A stretch of 40,711 bases of DNA from Haloterrigena salina JCM 13891 (GTDB lineage Archaea > Halobacteriota > Halobacteria > Halobacteriales > Natrialbaceae), in NCBI RefSeq assembly GCF_000337495.1, contig NZ_AOIS01000034.1, forward strand, positions 42,157 through 82,867, given 5' to 3'. This document shows, piece by piece, positions 1 to 8,027 of the stretch. Position 1 is the first letter of the stretch, and every line of letters starts with the position of its first letter. Made by a program: the position numbers and the translations under genes. The notes under the pieces are model-generated. The model saw only the letters and a list, made by a program, of their open reading frames with translations. It did not search any database and was not told the DNA's origin.

Positions 1-19
1 AGATGTGTATAAGAGACAG
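1..19 (+). other. Nextera/Tn5 mosaic-end adapter sequence (artefact)
   Basis: The first 19 bases read AGATGTGTATAAGAGACAG, which is exactly the Tn5 transposase mosaic end used in Nextera library preparation. It is not haloarchaeal sequence: it is AT-richer than what follows and sits at the extreme contig end. Translating through it gives the MCIRDR peptide start, a known contamination signature in protein databases. The genome should be taken to begin at base 20 or later. Confidence 0.97.
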
Positions 20-91
20 GTGCAAGACAGCGGGAGTGTATCGTAGAATCTGCGAATCGACGTCGCGGCGGTGTCGGCGCGAGTCTCCGGC
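20..91. other. contig-end sequence, no gene seen
   Basis: Seventy-two GC-rich bases between the adapter and the stop codon of the first minus-strand gene. I see no start codon, RNA or repeat here that can be supported. A junction or chimera directly after the adapter cannot be excluded. Confidence 0.5.
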
Positions 92-514
92 CTACCCGAG
101 GCGCTTGACGTCGACGCGGTGGGATCCCGCGTCGGTCTCGAGTTCCACCGCGTCGACGATCGCCGCCTCCGCTCGCGCCTGCCAGTCCTCGACGGCCTCG
201 GCGTGGCGCTTGCGGATCCGCTCGGTCTCGGACGGGTCGGCGTCCTCGAGTTCCCCCTCGAGGTCGGGGTAGTCGGCGACGACGTCGTCCGCGATGACGT
301 CCCCGGGCGGGACGTGGACCGCGCCGGTCAGTTCGGTGTCGTCGCGCCGGTAGACGTGGATCCGCGCTCGCATCCGTCCGTGGAACGGCGGCGTCACCCG
401 GAGCACGGCTGCGCCGGGGTTCTCCCGCGTGTACGCGTAGGCGTTGACCGCGTCCTCGGCCGAGAGCGCGAGCGAGCGAATCGCCGTCGGATCGTCTTCA
501 GTGTCCCCCGCCAT
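92..514 (-). CDS. conserved haloarchaeal protein of unknown function
   Basis: A 140-residue acidic protein beginning MAGDTEDDPTAIRSLALS. I chose the ATG at 514-512, because a longer reading from 607 adds an Arg/Pro-rich stretch unlike a halophilic protein. It looks soluble, with an alpha/beta N-terminal part (residues about 15-75) and a charged helical C-terminal part carrying SETERIRKRHAEAVEDWQ. There are no cysteine motifs, membrane segments or catalytic signature that I recognise. It lies at the contig end, divergent from the ZIP transporter gene, so any operon partner downstream of it is lost. I recognise the type as a conserved haloarchaeal hypothetical and assign no function. Confidence 0.75.
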   Translation of the reverse strand: MAGDTEDDPTAIRSLALSAEDAVNAYAYTRENPGAAVLRVTPPFHGRMRARIHVYRRDDTELTGAVHVPPGDVIADDVVADYPDLEGELEDADPSETERIRKRHAEAVEDWQARAEAAIVDAVELETDAGSHRVDVKRLG

Positions 515-725
515 TGCCCGTTCGTTAGGCTCGAGACGGGTAAAAGGTGTATATCGGTCGGACTCCGGGGTTCGAAACGGGCTTGAGGGTCGTCTGATGC
601 GTCTCAATTATTTGCGCTATTGGAATCGCTCTCCCGTGCTGAGTCCCGTTTCGGGTAGCGGATACGGTATATCCAGGTCTCGTGGAAATAGCATTCAACT
701 GTATCCAGACGCAAGCGGTAGTCAG

Positions 726-1448
726 ATGGCTGGGACCCTGGTACAGGCCCTTTCGTACACGATGTTGGCGGTCGTCGCCGCGCTCATCGGCGGACTCGCG
801 GCTGTCTACCGGACGCCGGGACCGCAAATGGAGAGTAACGTCCAGCACTTCGCGGCCGGCGTCGTGTTCGCCGCCGTCGCCGCCGAACTCCTCCCGGACG
901 TCCATACGCGGGCTCCGACCGTGGTCATCGTCGGATTCGCGATCGGTGTCGCCACCATGCTCGGCATCCATCGCCTCAGCAAGTACGTCGAAAAGCGGGG
1001 CATCGGCGGAAAGATGGCGGGCGCCGCTGGTCTGCTGATCACCGTGAGTATCGACATGCTGATCGACGGCGTTCTGATCGGTGTGGCGTTCTTGGCGGAG
1101 GCGGCCACGGGCGTTCTCATCGCAGTGGCGCTCGCGATCGAGGTCCTCTTTCTCGGCGTGACCGGCGTCATCGCGCTCCCGGAGGAGACGAGCACGCCGA
1201 AGAAACTGGCCGTCCCCGCCGGGTTCGGGCTGCTACTGCTGAGCGGAGTGACCGCCGGCGTCCTCCTGTTCGACGGCGTTACGGGCACGCCGATTGCGCT
1301 CGTGCTCGCGTTCGGATCCGCCGCCCTCCTCTATCTGGTGACCGAGGAACTCCTCGTCAAAGCCCAGAAGGTCCCGGAGACGCCGACGTCGACGACGCTG
1401 TTCTTCGTCGGCTTCCTCCTTATCTTCCTCCTGGACATGCTACACTGA
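726..1448 (+). CDS. ZIP family divalent metal transporter
   Basis: A 240-residue integral membrane protein with about eight hydrophobic segments. ZIP proteins move zinc, iron or other divalent metals into the cytoplasm. The diagnostic stretch is HFAAGVVFAAVAAELLPDV at residues 41-59, where His41 and Glu54 occupy typical ZIP metal-site positions. A second polar membrane patch SIDMLIDGVLIG (around residue 115) is consistent with the binuclear metal centre. The start ATG at 726 begins directly at the first hydrophobic segment; the open frame runs further upstream but that part is not membrane-like. The metal cannot be told from sequence. The gene stands alone, convergent with the cobamide operon and separated from it by a mobile-element remnant. 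Confidence 0.88.
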   Translation: MAGTLVQALSYTMLAVVAALIGGLAAVYRTPGPQMESNVQHFAAGVVFAAVAAELLPDVHTRAPTVVIVGFAIGVATMLGIHRLSKYVEKRGIGGKMAGAAGLLITVSIDMLIDGVLIGVAFLAEAATGVLIAVALAIEVLFLGVTGVIALPEETSTPKKLAVPAGFGLLLLSGVTAGVLLFDGVTGTPIALVLAFGSAALLYLVTEELLVKAQKVPETPTSTTLFFVGFLLIFLLDMLH

Positions 1449-1544
1449 GGGGCTGCTGAGAGTCGAAAGGCTAGATTCACCGTATTCGAGGGCACGGAAA
1501 ACAGTCGTCGTGACTGATCGTCCACTCGGACGGTACACGGCTAC

Positions 1545-1805
1545 GTGACATCCTCCTCGCCGTAAACGGCGAGGCTTCCCACGCATGAATACCTCGTCGT
1601 CTCCAGAACCTTCGGTTCTGGCGGGCTGCACGAGACTTTCGGTCTCGTGAACGCTGGTAGAGGGTTCCGACTCTTGGAACGCCGTGAGCGTCATCTGCGA
1701 GGGTGTCTCGCTCTTCTCACTCGGGTTGCTGTAGACTGTGGGTTGTGTAGTCAAGCGACGCGATTCACGCCCGCCCGAAAGGGCGGGATTCTCTCGCTGT
1801 TTAAA
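1545..1805 (-). mobile_element. IS200/IS605-type (IS1341 group) end remnant or MITE with four hairpins
   Basis: This gap between convergent genes holds four near-perfect hairpins: 1555-1562/1567-1574 (CCTCGCCG, loop TAAA), 1603-1610/1614-1621 (CCAGAACC), 1629-1636/1642-1649 (CACGAGAC) and 1770-1776/1781-1787 (CCCGCCC, loop GAAA). Read on the minus strand the order is one hairpin at the left end (GAATCCCGCCC... type) and a hairpin cluster ending in GAGGAGGATGTCAC, which matches the end architecture of haloarchaeal IS1341-type tnpB elements as I know them. There is no tnpA or full tnpB; an open minus-strand frame across the middle may be a scrap of the tnpB 3' end. It could be a palindrome-associated non-autonomous element, and the hairpin cluster sits where TnpB guide (omega/re) RNA is encoded. 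Exact ends are approximate. Confidence 0.6.
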
Positions 1806-1837
1806 GATAGTCGCGTGAGGCGACACTCGAGAATCGG

Positions 1838-2593
1838 CTATCGCTCCTCGAGCGTCGGTCGAAAGACCTCGGCCCGGACGTCCGTCGAGACGCCGTAGGT
1901 CGCGTCCGCGACCGATTCGGGCGGGTCCTCGTCGCGGTCAGCGTAGTGGGCCCGCAGCGACGCCCCGACGGCCTCGCGGACGCAGGCTCGAGTCGCAGCG
2001 CCGAGATCGGTACCGCTACCGGAGAACGCGGCCCGCTCGCCGGTCGGATCGTGGCCGACGACGACGGCGTCCGTCGTGGTGCCCGGCACGCCGGTCTCGG
2101 CGAGCAGCGTCGCGGCTTTGGCCTCCGCGGCGACGGCGATCAGATTCGCCAGCGCGCCGGGGGCGAGCGCCCGCGTCGTGCCGACGACGATATTGACGGT
2201 GCCGCGGCCCGGCGTCGCGTCGCCGCCCGCCGAGTCAGGGACGCCAGCACTCGAGTCGTCCTCCGGGTCCATCGGTAACGCGGCGGGATTCGAGATGCCG
2301 GCGGTCGCGTAAGCGGTCACGGAACCGCGCCGCGCGCCGCGGGCGTCGGCCTGCTCGACGCCGGTCAGTAGAGTCGGCCCGTCGGCGGCAAAGCCCGCGT
2401 GCTCGAGGCGCTCGTCGACGTACGCCGCGAGATCCGTCCGGTCCCAGCCGTCGGGGACGGAGACGTTGTAGGCGCGGTCGGCGGTCCGACGGCCGCCGTT
2501 CCAGCCGGTCGAGAGCCACTCCGTCTCCGGGCGCGCCACCCGAAGGACGCCGTCGCGGCGGACCCCCTCGTACGCGGGATCAGTCGCAGTCAT
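1838..2593 (-). CDS. cbiZ: adenosylcobinamide amidohydrolase CbiZ
   Basis: A 251-residue protein that hydrolyses the amide linking aminopropanol to (adenosyl)cobinamide, giving adenosylcobyric acid so that scavenged cobinamide can re-enter synthesis. Family marks are ATAGISNPAALP (residues about 93-104), GTVNIVVGTT and GVPGTTTDAVVVG. It is the last gene of the minus-strand cobamide operon, eight bases after cobD. Its presence beside cobY fits the known archaeal logic: CobY cannot phosphorylate cobinamide as bacterial CobU does, so salvage must go through CbiZ. A disordered Asp/Ser/Gly-rich insert (about residues 105-130) is typical of halophilic versions. Cytoplasmic; the start ATG at 2593 is the natural choice. 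Confidence 0.93.
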   Translation of the reverse strand: MTATDPAYEGVRRDGVLRVARPETEWLSTGWNGGRRTADRAYNVSVPDGWDRTDLAAYVDERLEHAGFAADGPTLLTGVEQADARGARRGSVTAYATAGISNPAALPMDPEDDSSAGVPDSAGGDATPGRGTVNIVVGTTRALAPGALANLIAVAAEAKAATLLAETGVPGTTTDAVVVGHDPTGERAAFSGSGTDLGAATRACVREAVGASLRAHYADRDEDPPESVADATYGVSTDVRAEVFRPTLEER

Positions 2594-2601
2594 CCACGGC
2601 G

Positions 2602-3666
2602 TCAGTGCTCCCGTCCGGTACTTGAGTCGTCGGATTCCGATCCGTCGGCGACGCCGAGGGCCGCGAGCAGCCGATCGTTCGCCTCGCGGTCCTTGACGGC
2701 GACGCGGACGTGCGAGTCGAGGCCGCGGAAGGTCCGCGCGTCGCGGATCGCGACGCCGTCCGCGCGGGCCGCGGCGATCGCGCCGTCGACGTCCCGCTCA
2801 CCGACGTCACACAGCAGGTAGGGCGCGTCCGACGGCTGAACGTCGAACTGCGAGGCGAGCGCCGCTCGCATTCGCTCGCGCTCGCTGGCGACCCGCGCTC
2901 GCGTCTCGCGCACGAACGCGTCCTGTCGAAGACAGTACGCGCCGACCCGAGCGGCCGGCGTGCCCAGCGACCAGGCGCGGCGGGCCGTCTCGAGGGCCTC
3001 GCGCCGTTCGCCCGTCGCGACCGCGAACCCGGCCCGCAGCCCCGGCAGACCGAACAGTTTGGTCAGCGAGCGGGCGACGATCACGTCCTCGGACTCGAGG
3101 CGGGCGGCCGACGGCAGGTCGGTGAACCCCAGAAAGGCCTCGTCGACCAGCAGCGTCGTTCCCGCGGCCTCACAGCGGGTTGCGAAGTCGGCCAGCGTGT
3201 CGGGATCGGTCGCCTCGCCCGTCGGATTGTTCGGCGTGCAGACGATCGCCAGCGCGCAGTCCTCGAGCGCGTCGTCCGCCGCCAGGATCTCGTCGTGCGG
3301 AACGAACCGCGGCGAAGCACCCTGCAGGCGGACTTCGCGCGCGTACTCGCCGAAACTCGGGACCGGAACCATCGCCTCGTCGCCGGGCTCGAGGGTGACC
3401 TCCAGCGCCAGCCGAATCGCGGCCAGTCCGCCGGGCGTCGGAATCACCCGATCGGGAGCACAGTCGACGAACTCTCCCGCTGCGGCCCGGAACTCGGGGT
3501 AGTCGTCGTCCGGATACCGGCGGGAGTCCTCGAGGGCGTCCGCATAGACCGCCTCGACGCCATCGGGCGAATAGGGATTGGTGTTGGCCGAGAAATCGAG
3601 GATATCCCGGTCGGTCTCGCCGCCGTGGGGGACGCGCTCTCCGGTGCGTATCGCGTCAGGGTCCAC
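2602..3666 (-). CDS. cobD: threonine-phosphate decarboxylase (aminotransferase fold I/II)
   Basis: A PLP enzyme of the histidinol-phosphate aminotransferase fold. CobD makes (R)-1-amino-2-propanol phosphate, the linker that CbiB attaches to adenosylcobyric acid. Visible are the N-terminal VPHGG...LDFSANTNPYSP block, CTPNNPTGE and the PLP lysine in SLTKLFGLPGLRAGF (Lys203). The GTG at 3666 gives 354 residues starting VDPDAIRTGERVPHGG, as in relatives; an in-frame ATG at 3723 would add an Arg-rich leader and overlap cobT further. With the GTG start the gene overlaps the cobT 3' end by 11 bases. The family alone could be a histidinol-phosphate aminotransferase, but VPHGG and the neighbours make CobD much more likely. 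Confidence 0.88.
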   Translation of the reverse strand: MDPDAIRTGERVPHGGETDRDILDFSANTNPYSPDGVEAVYADALEDSRRYPDDDYPEFRAAAGEFVDCAPDRVIPTPGGLAAIRLALEVTLEPGDEAMVPVPSFGEYAREVRLQGASPRFVPHDEILAADDALEDCALAIVCTPNNPTGEATDPDTLADFATRCEAAGTTLLVDEAFLGFTDLPSAARLESEDVIVARSLTKLFGLPGLRAGFAVATGERREALETARRAWSLGTPAARVGAYCLRQDAFVRETRARVASERERMRAALASQFDVQPSDAPYLLCDVGERDVDGAIAAARADGVAIRDARTFRGLDSHVRVAVKDREANDRLLAALGVADGSESDDSSTGREH

Positions 3667-4708
3667 CGTCGCCCTCCGTCTTCGGGTTCGTCTCCGTCTT
3701 CGGATCCGAGTCCGGTCCGCCATCGGCGTCGATTCCGAGCCGATCGCAGACCGCCTCGAGTCGGTCAAGTACGTCGTCCATCCGGCCGTCGGGGACCAGC
3801 GAGAGCGCGCCGCCCATCGCGACGCCCTCCTTGGCCTCGCCCGCGCAGTAGCGGGCCATGGCGACGTGATCGCGCGAACCGAAGCCGGGATCCGTGACGG
3901 TCAGCTCGCAGTTCAGCCGGTAGCAGGCCTCGCCGAGCCGATCGCTCTGCTCGTCTTCGACGAACGAGGTCGTCGCGATCGACAGCGGTTCGTCGACGTC
4001 GGCGTGGCGCAGGGCCGTCGCGACGGCCACCATCTGGGTGCCGCCGGCCAGCGTCACGTCGGCGCCCGACTCGAGCGCGCCGGCCGCGACGCCGGCCACC
4101 GTCGCCTGGACCGGGTCGCCGACGGCGCGGATCGCCGCGAGCGGGTCGTCCTCGCAGTCGCCGGGCTCGAGGTCGCTCGCCGCCAGCGCCTCGTCGACGA
4201 CCCGCCGTTTGCGCTCGATCGGGTTCCGCGGGAGCGAGGAGGAGACGCTGGTTGATTCGCCCAGCGCGGTGAGCACGCCCAGCGCGGTCGTCGTGCCGCC
4301 CGGCACGGTCTCGCCGATCAGGAGGTCGTCCTCGGGGAGGCTCGCGCCGAACGAGCGGGCGCGGTCGAAGATCGCCGCCGCGTCGGGGACGGCCTCGGCT
4401 GCGCGGACATCGGCGCCGGGTTCGACGCCCAGTTCGACCGTCGGCGCGCCCGTCGGCTGGGCGAGGCCGGCGTCGACCACGGTCGTATCGAAGCCGACGA
4501 CCTCTCGGACGGCCCGGGTCACCGCGGCCGGCGTCGGACAGCCGTTCGGGCTCACCGGCGTGACGGGGGTCGTCGTCGGCCTTCCGTACTCGAGGATTTC
4601 GACGTCCGCGGACGGGGTGTGTTCCATCAGCTCCGGGGCGGCCCCGGCGGCGCTGATGCCGTCGATCAGGGCCGTCTCGGTCGTCCCGGCGGGGAGGATC
4701 ACGCGCAT
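3656..4708 (-). CDS. cobT: archaeal CobT-type nicotinate-nucleotide phosphoribosyltransferase
   Basis: A 350-residue protein of the archaeal CobT/UPF0284 type, which activates the lower-ligand base by moving phosphoribose from nicotinate mononucleotide, giving the alpha-riboside 5'-phosphate used by CobS. Recognisable parts are MRVILPAGTTETALIDGIS, the GETVPGGTTTALGVL glycine/threonine loop near residue 135, SSSLPRNPIERKR, and LAGGTQMVAVATAL. The C-terminal tail contains the repeated PKTE motif with Asp/Gly and is probably disordered. It starts at ATG 4708, one base after the cobY stop, so translation is likely coupled. Base specificity cannot be read from the sequence. Confidence 0.9.
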   Translation of the reverse strand: MRVILPAGTTETALIDGISAAGAAPELMEHTPSADVEILEYGRPTTTPVTPVSPNGCPTPAAVTRAVREVVGFDTTVVDAGLAQPTGAPTVELGVEPGADVRAAEAVPDAAAIFDRARSFGASLPEDDLLIGETVPGGTTTALGVLTALGESTSVSSSLPRNPIERKRRVVDEALAASDLEPGDCEDDPLAAIRAVGDPVQATVAGVAAGALESGADVTLAGGTQMVAVATALRHADVDEPLSIATTSFVEDEQSDRLGEACYRLNCELTVTDPGFGSRDHVAMARYCAGEAKEGVAMGGALSLVPDGRMDDVLDRLEAVCDRLGIDADGGPDSDPKTETNPKTEGDGGP

Positions 4709-4709
4709 C

Positions 4710-5312
4710 TCAGCGGTCCTCCGTGGACGCCGCGGACAGTCGTGCGGCAGCGATACGGGCGTCTTCGCGTCGATTCACGTTGATCGCGAGTCGCGGGTCG
4801 TAATGTACGCGTGTCATGGATTCGTCCGAATCGCCGACTACGTTGACCCCGGTCGGCGCGAGGTGGTCGTCCGCCTCGAGCGTCGCGTCGACGCTGACGC
4901 CGAGGCGGCGCTTGAGCGCGACGGGGACGGCGACGGTCAGCGACGCGGTGGTATCGCGGTCGCGGTAGGGTTCGATAATCCGATTGACCGCAGCGCCCGC
5001 GAGCAGCGGGACGTCGGCGGCGACGGTGAGGATCGGCGGTTCGATCGCGGGCCGCTCGAGCAGGGCCATCAGGTCGGCCACGTAGCCGTCGCCGGCCGTC
5101 TCGATCGTCGTCACCCCGTCGACTCGCTCGAGGTGCGTTCGCGTCTCGGGGGCGTTCAGCGAGACGGCGGCGTAAACGGCGTCGACGCGGCTCTCCTCGA
5201 GGCCCGCGAGCACGCGGTCGACCATCGCGACCCCGTCGATCGGGTGCAGCGGTTTCTCGCGGGGGCTCTCGAGCCGAGTCCCCTTCCCGCCGCACATCAA
5301 AACAGCGTCCAC
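4710..5312 (-). CDS. cobY: GTP:adenosylcobinamide-phosphate guanylyltransferase CobY
   Basis: A 200-residue NTP-transferase (GT-A-like Rossmann) protein that converts adenosylcobinamide phosphate and GTP to adenosylcobinamide-GDP. The nucleotide loop MCGGKGTRLESPREKPLHPI lies at residues 6-25 and a metal-site DVPLL at mid-protein. The start is a GTG at 5312-5310 (VDAVLMCGGKG), inside the 3' end of cobS and overlapping it by 16 bases; no ATG fits, since the internal Met is already within the nucleotide loop. CobY is the archaeal replacement for the kinase/guanylyltransferase CobU. Asn-rich ending LAINVNRREDARIAAARL is typical of the family. Confidence 0.92.
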   Translation of the reverse strand: MDAVLMCGGKGTRLESPREKPLHPIDGVAMVDRVLAGLEESRVDAVYAAVSLNAPETRTHLERVDGVTTIETAGDGYVADLMALLERPAIEPPILTVAADVPLLAGAAVNRIIEPYRDRDTTASLTVAVPVALKRRLGVSVDATLEADDHLAPTGVNVVGDSDESMTRVHYDPRLAINVNRREDARIAAARLSAASTEDR

Positions 5313-6058
5313 GCGATCACCCCCAGGTGGACGCCGGCGACGCGGCCGATCTCGTTGGCCGCGCCGAAGATGTCGCCGTTGATGCCCCCGAGGTGGCGGT
5401 TCGCCCAGTACCAGGGGAGGCCGATCCCCGCGAGGGCGCCGCCGAGGCTGACCGCCGCCGCCGGGTTCGGCCACGTCAGCGCGGCGGCCGGCAGAGCGAT
5501 CAGGGCGGGTCCGACGAACGAGAGCGGATCGGACGCCGTCGTGAACTGTCGTCCCATCCCCTCGTCGCTCGCCGTCCCGAAACAGGCCATCGCGGCCATG
5601 CCCAGCTTCGTCCCGACTTCGGCGGCGATCGCGACGCCGATCGCGTGACGGGGAGGGAGTCCGGTGAGGGCGAGCCCCCCGAGCGCCAGCGCGGCGACGA
5701 CGAGGGCAACCGCAAGCAGCGCGCCGACGCCGGTCGTCGTGTCCTTCAGGACCTCCCGGCGGCGCTCGCGGTCGCCGTGGACGACGAGCGCGTCGCCCAG
5801 GTCCGCGACCCCGTCGAGGTGGTGAATCCCGAGCACGGCGTAGACAGCCAGCAGGTAGCCCAGGGCGACGGTCGGGTCCGGGAGCGCCCCGGTCGTGAGC
5901 AGGGGGACGGCAGCCAGCGTGCCCGCGACGTAGCCCACGATCGGGAACGTCGCCGGCGCCGAGCGAAACGCCGCCCAGTCGCCGTCGCGGTGGCCGACCG
6001 GCAGTCGCGTCAGGAAGCCCAGCGCGCCGCGGACGGCGGCGATCCCGCCCCCGATCAC
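5297..6058 (-). CDS. cobS: adenosylcobinamide-GDP ribazoletransferase CobS
   Basis: A 253-residue membrane protein with about six or seven hydrophobic segments that joins adenosylcobinamide-GDP with alpha-ribazole(-phosphate), forming the cobamide (phosphate) in the membrane. Family marks are GFLTRLPVGH near the N-terminus, HHLDGVADLGDAL (residues about 93-105), KDTTTGVGA and the C-terminal GGINGDIFGAANEIG. The start GTG at 6058 overlaps the cbiB stop in a GTGA, a four-base overlap that implies coupled translation. Length is normal for the family. Sits between cbiB and cobY, its two functional neighbours in the nucleotide-loop assembly pathway. Confidence 0.93.
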   Translation of the reverse strand: MIGGGIAAVRGALGFLTRLPVGHRDGDWAAFRSAPATFPIVGYVAGTLAAVPLLTTGALPDPTVALGYLLAVYAVLGIHHLDGVADLGDALVVHGDRERRREVLKDTTTGVGALLAVALVVAALALGGLALTGLPPRHAIGVAIAAEVGTKLGMAAMACFGTASDEGMGRQFTTASDPLSFVGPALIALPAAALTWPNPAAAVSLGGALAGIGLPWYWANRHLGGINGDIFGAANEIGRVAGVHLGVIAWTLF

Positions 6059-7182
6059 GCGGGCATCACCTCGAGTCCCGGCAGCGTCGCCATCGACGCG
6101 GCGAGTACGTCGGCGAGGCCCGCAGCTTCCGCGCCGAGCGCGGCGCCGACGCCGGCGGTCGGACCCGTCGGGACCGGCTGCGTCCCCTCGAGCGGCGGGC
6201 TGATCGCGATCACGGCCGCCGCGAGAAGGACGGCGAGGAGGACGCCGACGACGGCCGCCCGGCCGACGACGGTGACGGCCCGCTCGCCGTCCGCGACCGT
6301 CGGCAGGTCGGCCTCGGGATTCAGGTCGTACACGCCCGCCTTGCGGAGTCGGACCGAGAGGACGCAGGCGAGGGTGGCCATCGGCCATCCGGAGTTGGGC
6401 GACGGCGGGTCCCGCGCCCACTCCCTGGCTCGCCCGAGCGCGAGCGGGTCGGCGCCGGCGACGGCGATGGTGACCGCGGCCAGCCGCGCGGGGAGCCACA
6501 TCACGAGGTCGTCGAGTCGCGCGCTCGCGGTGCCGTGTGGCTTCGCGGGATAGCCGAGCATCGAGTCGAGCGTGTTGACGCCCTTGACCCACGCCGCGGC
6601 GGCCGCGGCGGCCGGCAGCGACAGCGGCGCGAGGAGGGCGAAAGGGACGAGCGTCGCGACCAGTCCGTCCGCAAGGTTCTCGCCGGCGCTCTCGACCGCC
6701 GCGCTGCGGATTTCAGCCGCCGAGAGCGTCGACGTATCACGACCGACGAGGCCTCGAACCCGCTCGCGGGCCGCCTCGAGGTCCACATCGGGCTCGGATC
6801 CGGAGCCGTCCGTCTCGACAGCCGACGCAGCGGTCGCAGGGGCCGCAGTGGCGTCGACGACCGCCCGGGTCAACTCGAGCAGCGAGCGCAGGCTGGTCGT
6901 CAGAAAGAGGACGAGGCCGGCGACGACGGCCCCGGCGAGCGGCGACAGGGCGCCGGCGAGCACGACGGCGCCGCCCGCGGCGATCGCGGGACACAGCGGC
7001 GCGAACACGGCGATACCGACCCCGGCCAGCCGCTGCCCGCGCTCGGTGGCGGCCCACTTCCGGTCGAGCGCGCCGACCAGTCGGCCGAACCACGCCACCG
7101 GGTGGAGCGCGTTCGGCGGCTCGCCGACCAGCAGATCGAGGCTGAAGGCCAGTCCGAACAGCGCGATCGTCGTCAGTAGCAC
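6055..7182 (-). CDS. cbiB: adenosylcobinamide-phosphate synthase CbiB
   Basis: An integral membrane protein that attaches aminopropanol phosphate (CobD product) to adenosylcobyric acid. Family marks are LDLLVGEPPNALHPVAWFGRLV at the N-terminus (within the first 40 residues), ESAGENLADGLVATL, VKGVNTLDSMLGY, and SPNSGWPMATLA. I start it at GTG 7182 (VLLTTIALFGLAFSLDLL, 375 residues), which begins straight at the first membrane segment; a TTG at 7209 would add nine residues and has a TATA-like run about 22 bases upstream of it, so it stays possible. It is longer than the usual 310-330 residues because of a disordered Ala/Asp-rich cytoplasmic insert near residues 120-150. Confidence 0.92.
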   Translation of the reverse strand: MLLTTIALFGLAFSLDLLVGEPPNALHPVAWFGRLVGALDRKWAATERGQRLAGVGIAVFAPLCPAIAAGGAVVLAGALSPLAGAVVAGLVLFLTTSLRSLLELTRAVVDATAAPATAASAVETDGSGSEPDVDLEAARERVRGLVGRDTSTLSAAEIRSAAVESAGENLADGLVATLVPFALLAPLSLPAAAAAAAWVKGVNTLDSMLGYPAKPHGTASARLDDLVMWLPARLAAVTIAVAGADPLALGRAREWARDPPSPNSGWPMATLACVLSVRLRKAGVYDLNPEADLPTVADGERAVTVVGRAAVVGVLLAVLLAAAVIAISPPLEGTQPVPTGPTAGVGAALGAEAAGLADVLAASMATLPGLEVMPA

Positions 7183-7255
7183 GGCCGTCCCTCCGGGCCC
7201 CGAGCGCAAGTGCGAGCCTGCGTTCCGTTTACACTCTCGCCGTCCCGCCGCGAGG

Positions 7256-7915
7256 TCATGATTCCCGTGACTCTCCGCGGGATTCCCGCGACTCCTCGAG
7301 GGTCGACAGACGATCCGGGATCGACTCGAGCGGACAGTCCTCGAGCAACAGCGCCGTTCCGCCGACGTCCTCGACGCCGCCGTCGGCCCGGGGATCGTCG
7401 CCGACGTGGACGAGGTCGGCGGGATCGACGCCGAGGCGATCGGCGGTCAGTTCGAAGATCTGGGGGGCGGGCTTGCGCCAGCCGCAGCCGACGCTGGTCA
7501 CGATCGCGTCGAAGTCGTCGCGCTCGAATGCCGAGCGGACGAGGGTGCGACCGACCAGTTCGGGGACGCTGCAGTTCGAACAGATCGCGACCGGCCCCGT
7601 TTCGCGGGCGGCCGCGACGGCCTCGACGGCGCCCGGTCTGGTCTCGACCGTCGGGTCGAACGCCGCGACGACCGCTCGCCGGGCCGCGTTGCGCTCGTAG
7701 CTGACGTCGCGGCTCGCGAGCGCGCGCGAGACGTGGGCCGGCAGCGGCACCTCGGCGCCCTCGGGGGCGTCGACGTGGGCCTCGGCGTAGGCCTCGCTCC
7801 AGTCGTCTGGGACCGCGACGCCGCGGTCCGCGAGTTCCTCGGCCACGGCTGCGGTCGGGTCGGACGGTCTCTCGGCGGTCACGAGCGTCCCGAAGAGGTC
7901 GAACGATACTCCCAC
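7256..7915 (-). CDS. HAD superfamily hydrolase heading the cobamide operon
   Basis: A 219-residue haloacid-dehalogenase-type phosphatase. Motif I is FDLFGTLV (Asp5 in the numbering from the GTG), motif II is ICSNCS, motif III the lysine of WRKPAPQIF and motif IV HVGDDPRAD; all catalytic residues are present, so it should be active. The start GTG at 7915 (VGVSFDLFGT) lies 25-31 bases downstream of a TATA-like box, as for a leaderless transcript. It is the first gene of the operon, 73 bases before cbiB. The pathway otherwise lacks an alpha-ribazole-phosphate or cobamide-phosphate phosphatase here, so that is an attractive but unproven role; phosphoglycolate-phosphatase-like housekeeping is the alternative. 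Confidence 0.85.
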   Translation of the reverse strand: MGVSFDLFGTLVTAERPSDPTAAVAEELADRGVAVPDDWSEAYAEAHVDAPEGAEVPLPAHVSRALASRDVSYERNAARRAVVAAFDPTVETRPGAVEAVAAARETGPVAICSNCSVPELVGRTLVRSAFERDDFDAIVTSVGCGWRKPAPQIFELTADRLGVDPADLVHVGDDPRADGGVEDVGGTALLLEDCPLESIPDRLSTLEESRESRGESRES

Positions 7916-7939
7916 GAGTGTGTAACTAGCACAAACTGA

Positions 7940-7946
7940 CTTTAAT
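7940..7946 (-). promoter_or_regulatory. TATA-like box of the cobamide operon
   Basis: On the minus strand the sequence reads CGAAATTAAAGTC; the ATTAAAG lies 25-31 bases before the GTG of the HAD gene, the distance expected for a leaderless haloarchaeal transcript, with a BRE-like CGAAA just upstream. No other TATA candidate is as close in the divergent gap. Confidence 0.5.
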
Positions 7947-8027
7947 TTCGCGGTCGGAACGCGATCGATCGGCGGCGGGAAAAGATTTGTAACGACCACG
8001 GCCGGGATAGTGATCGAGGCTTCCCCG

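Noticed and set aside
3-272. Open frame at the contig start beginning MCIRDR
   Set aside because: It starts inside the Nextera adapter and runs antisense to the first real gene.
1440-1826. 128-codon minus frame through the hairpin element as an intact gene
   Set aside because: It spans the terminal hairpins of the mobile remnant and has no domain; at most it contains a fragment of a tnpB 3' end.
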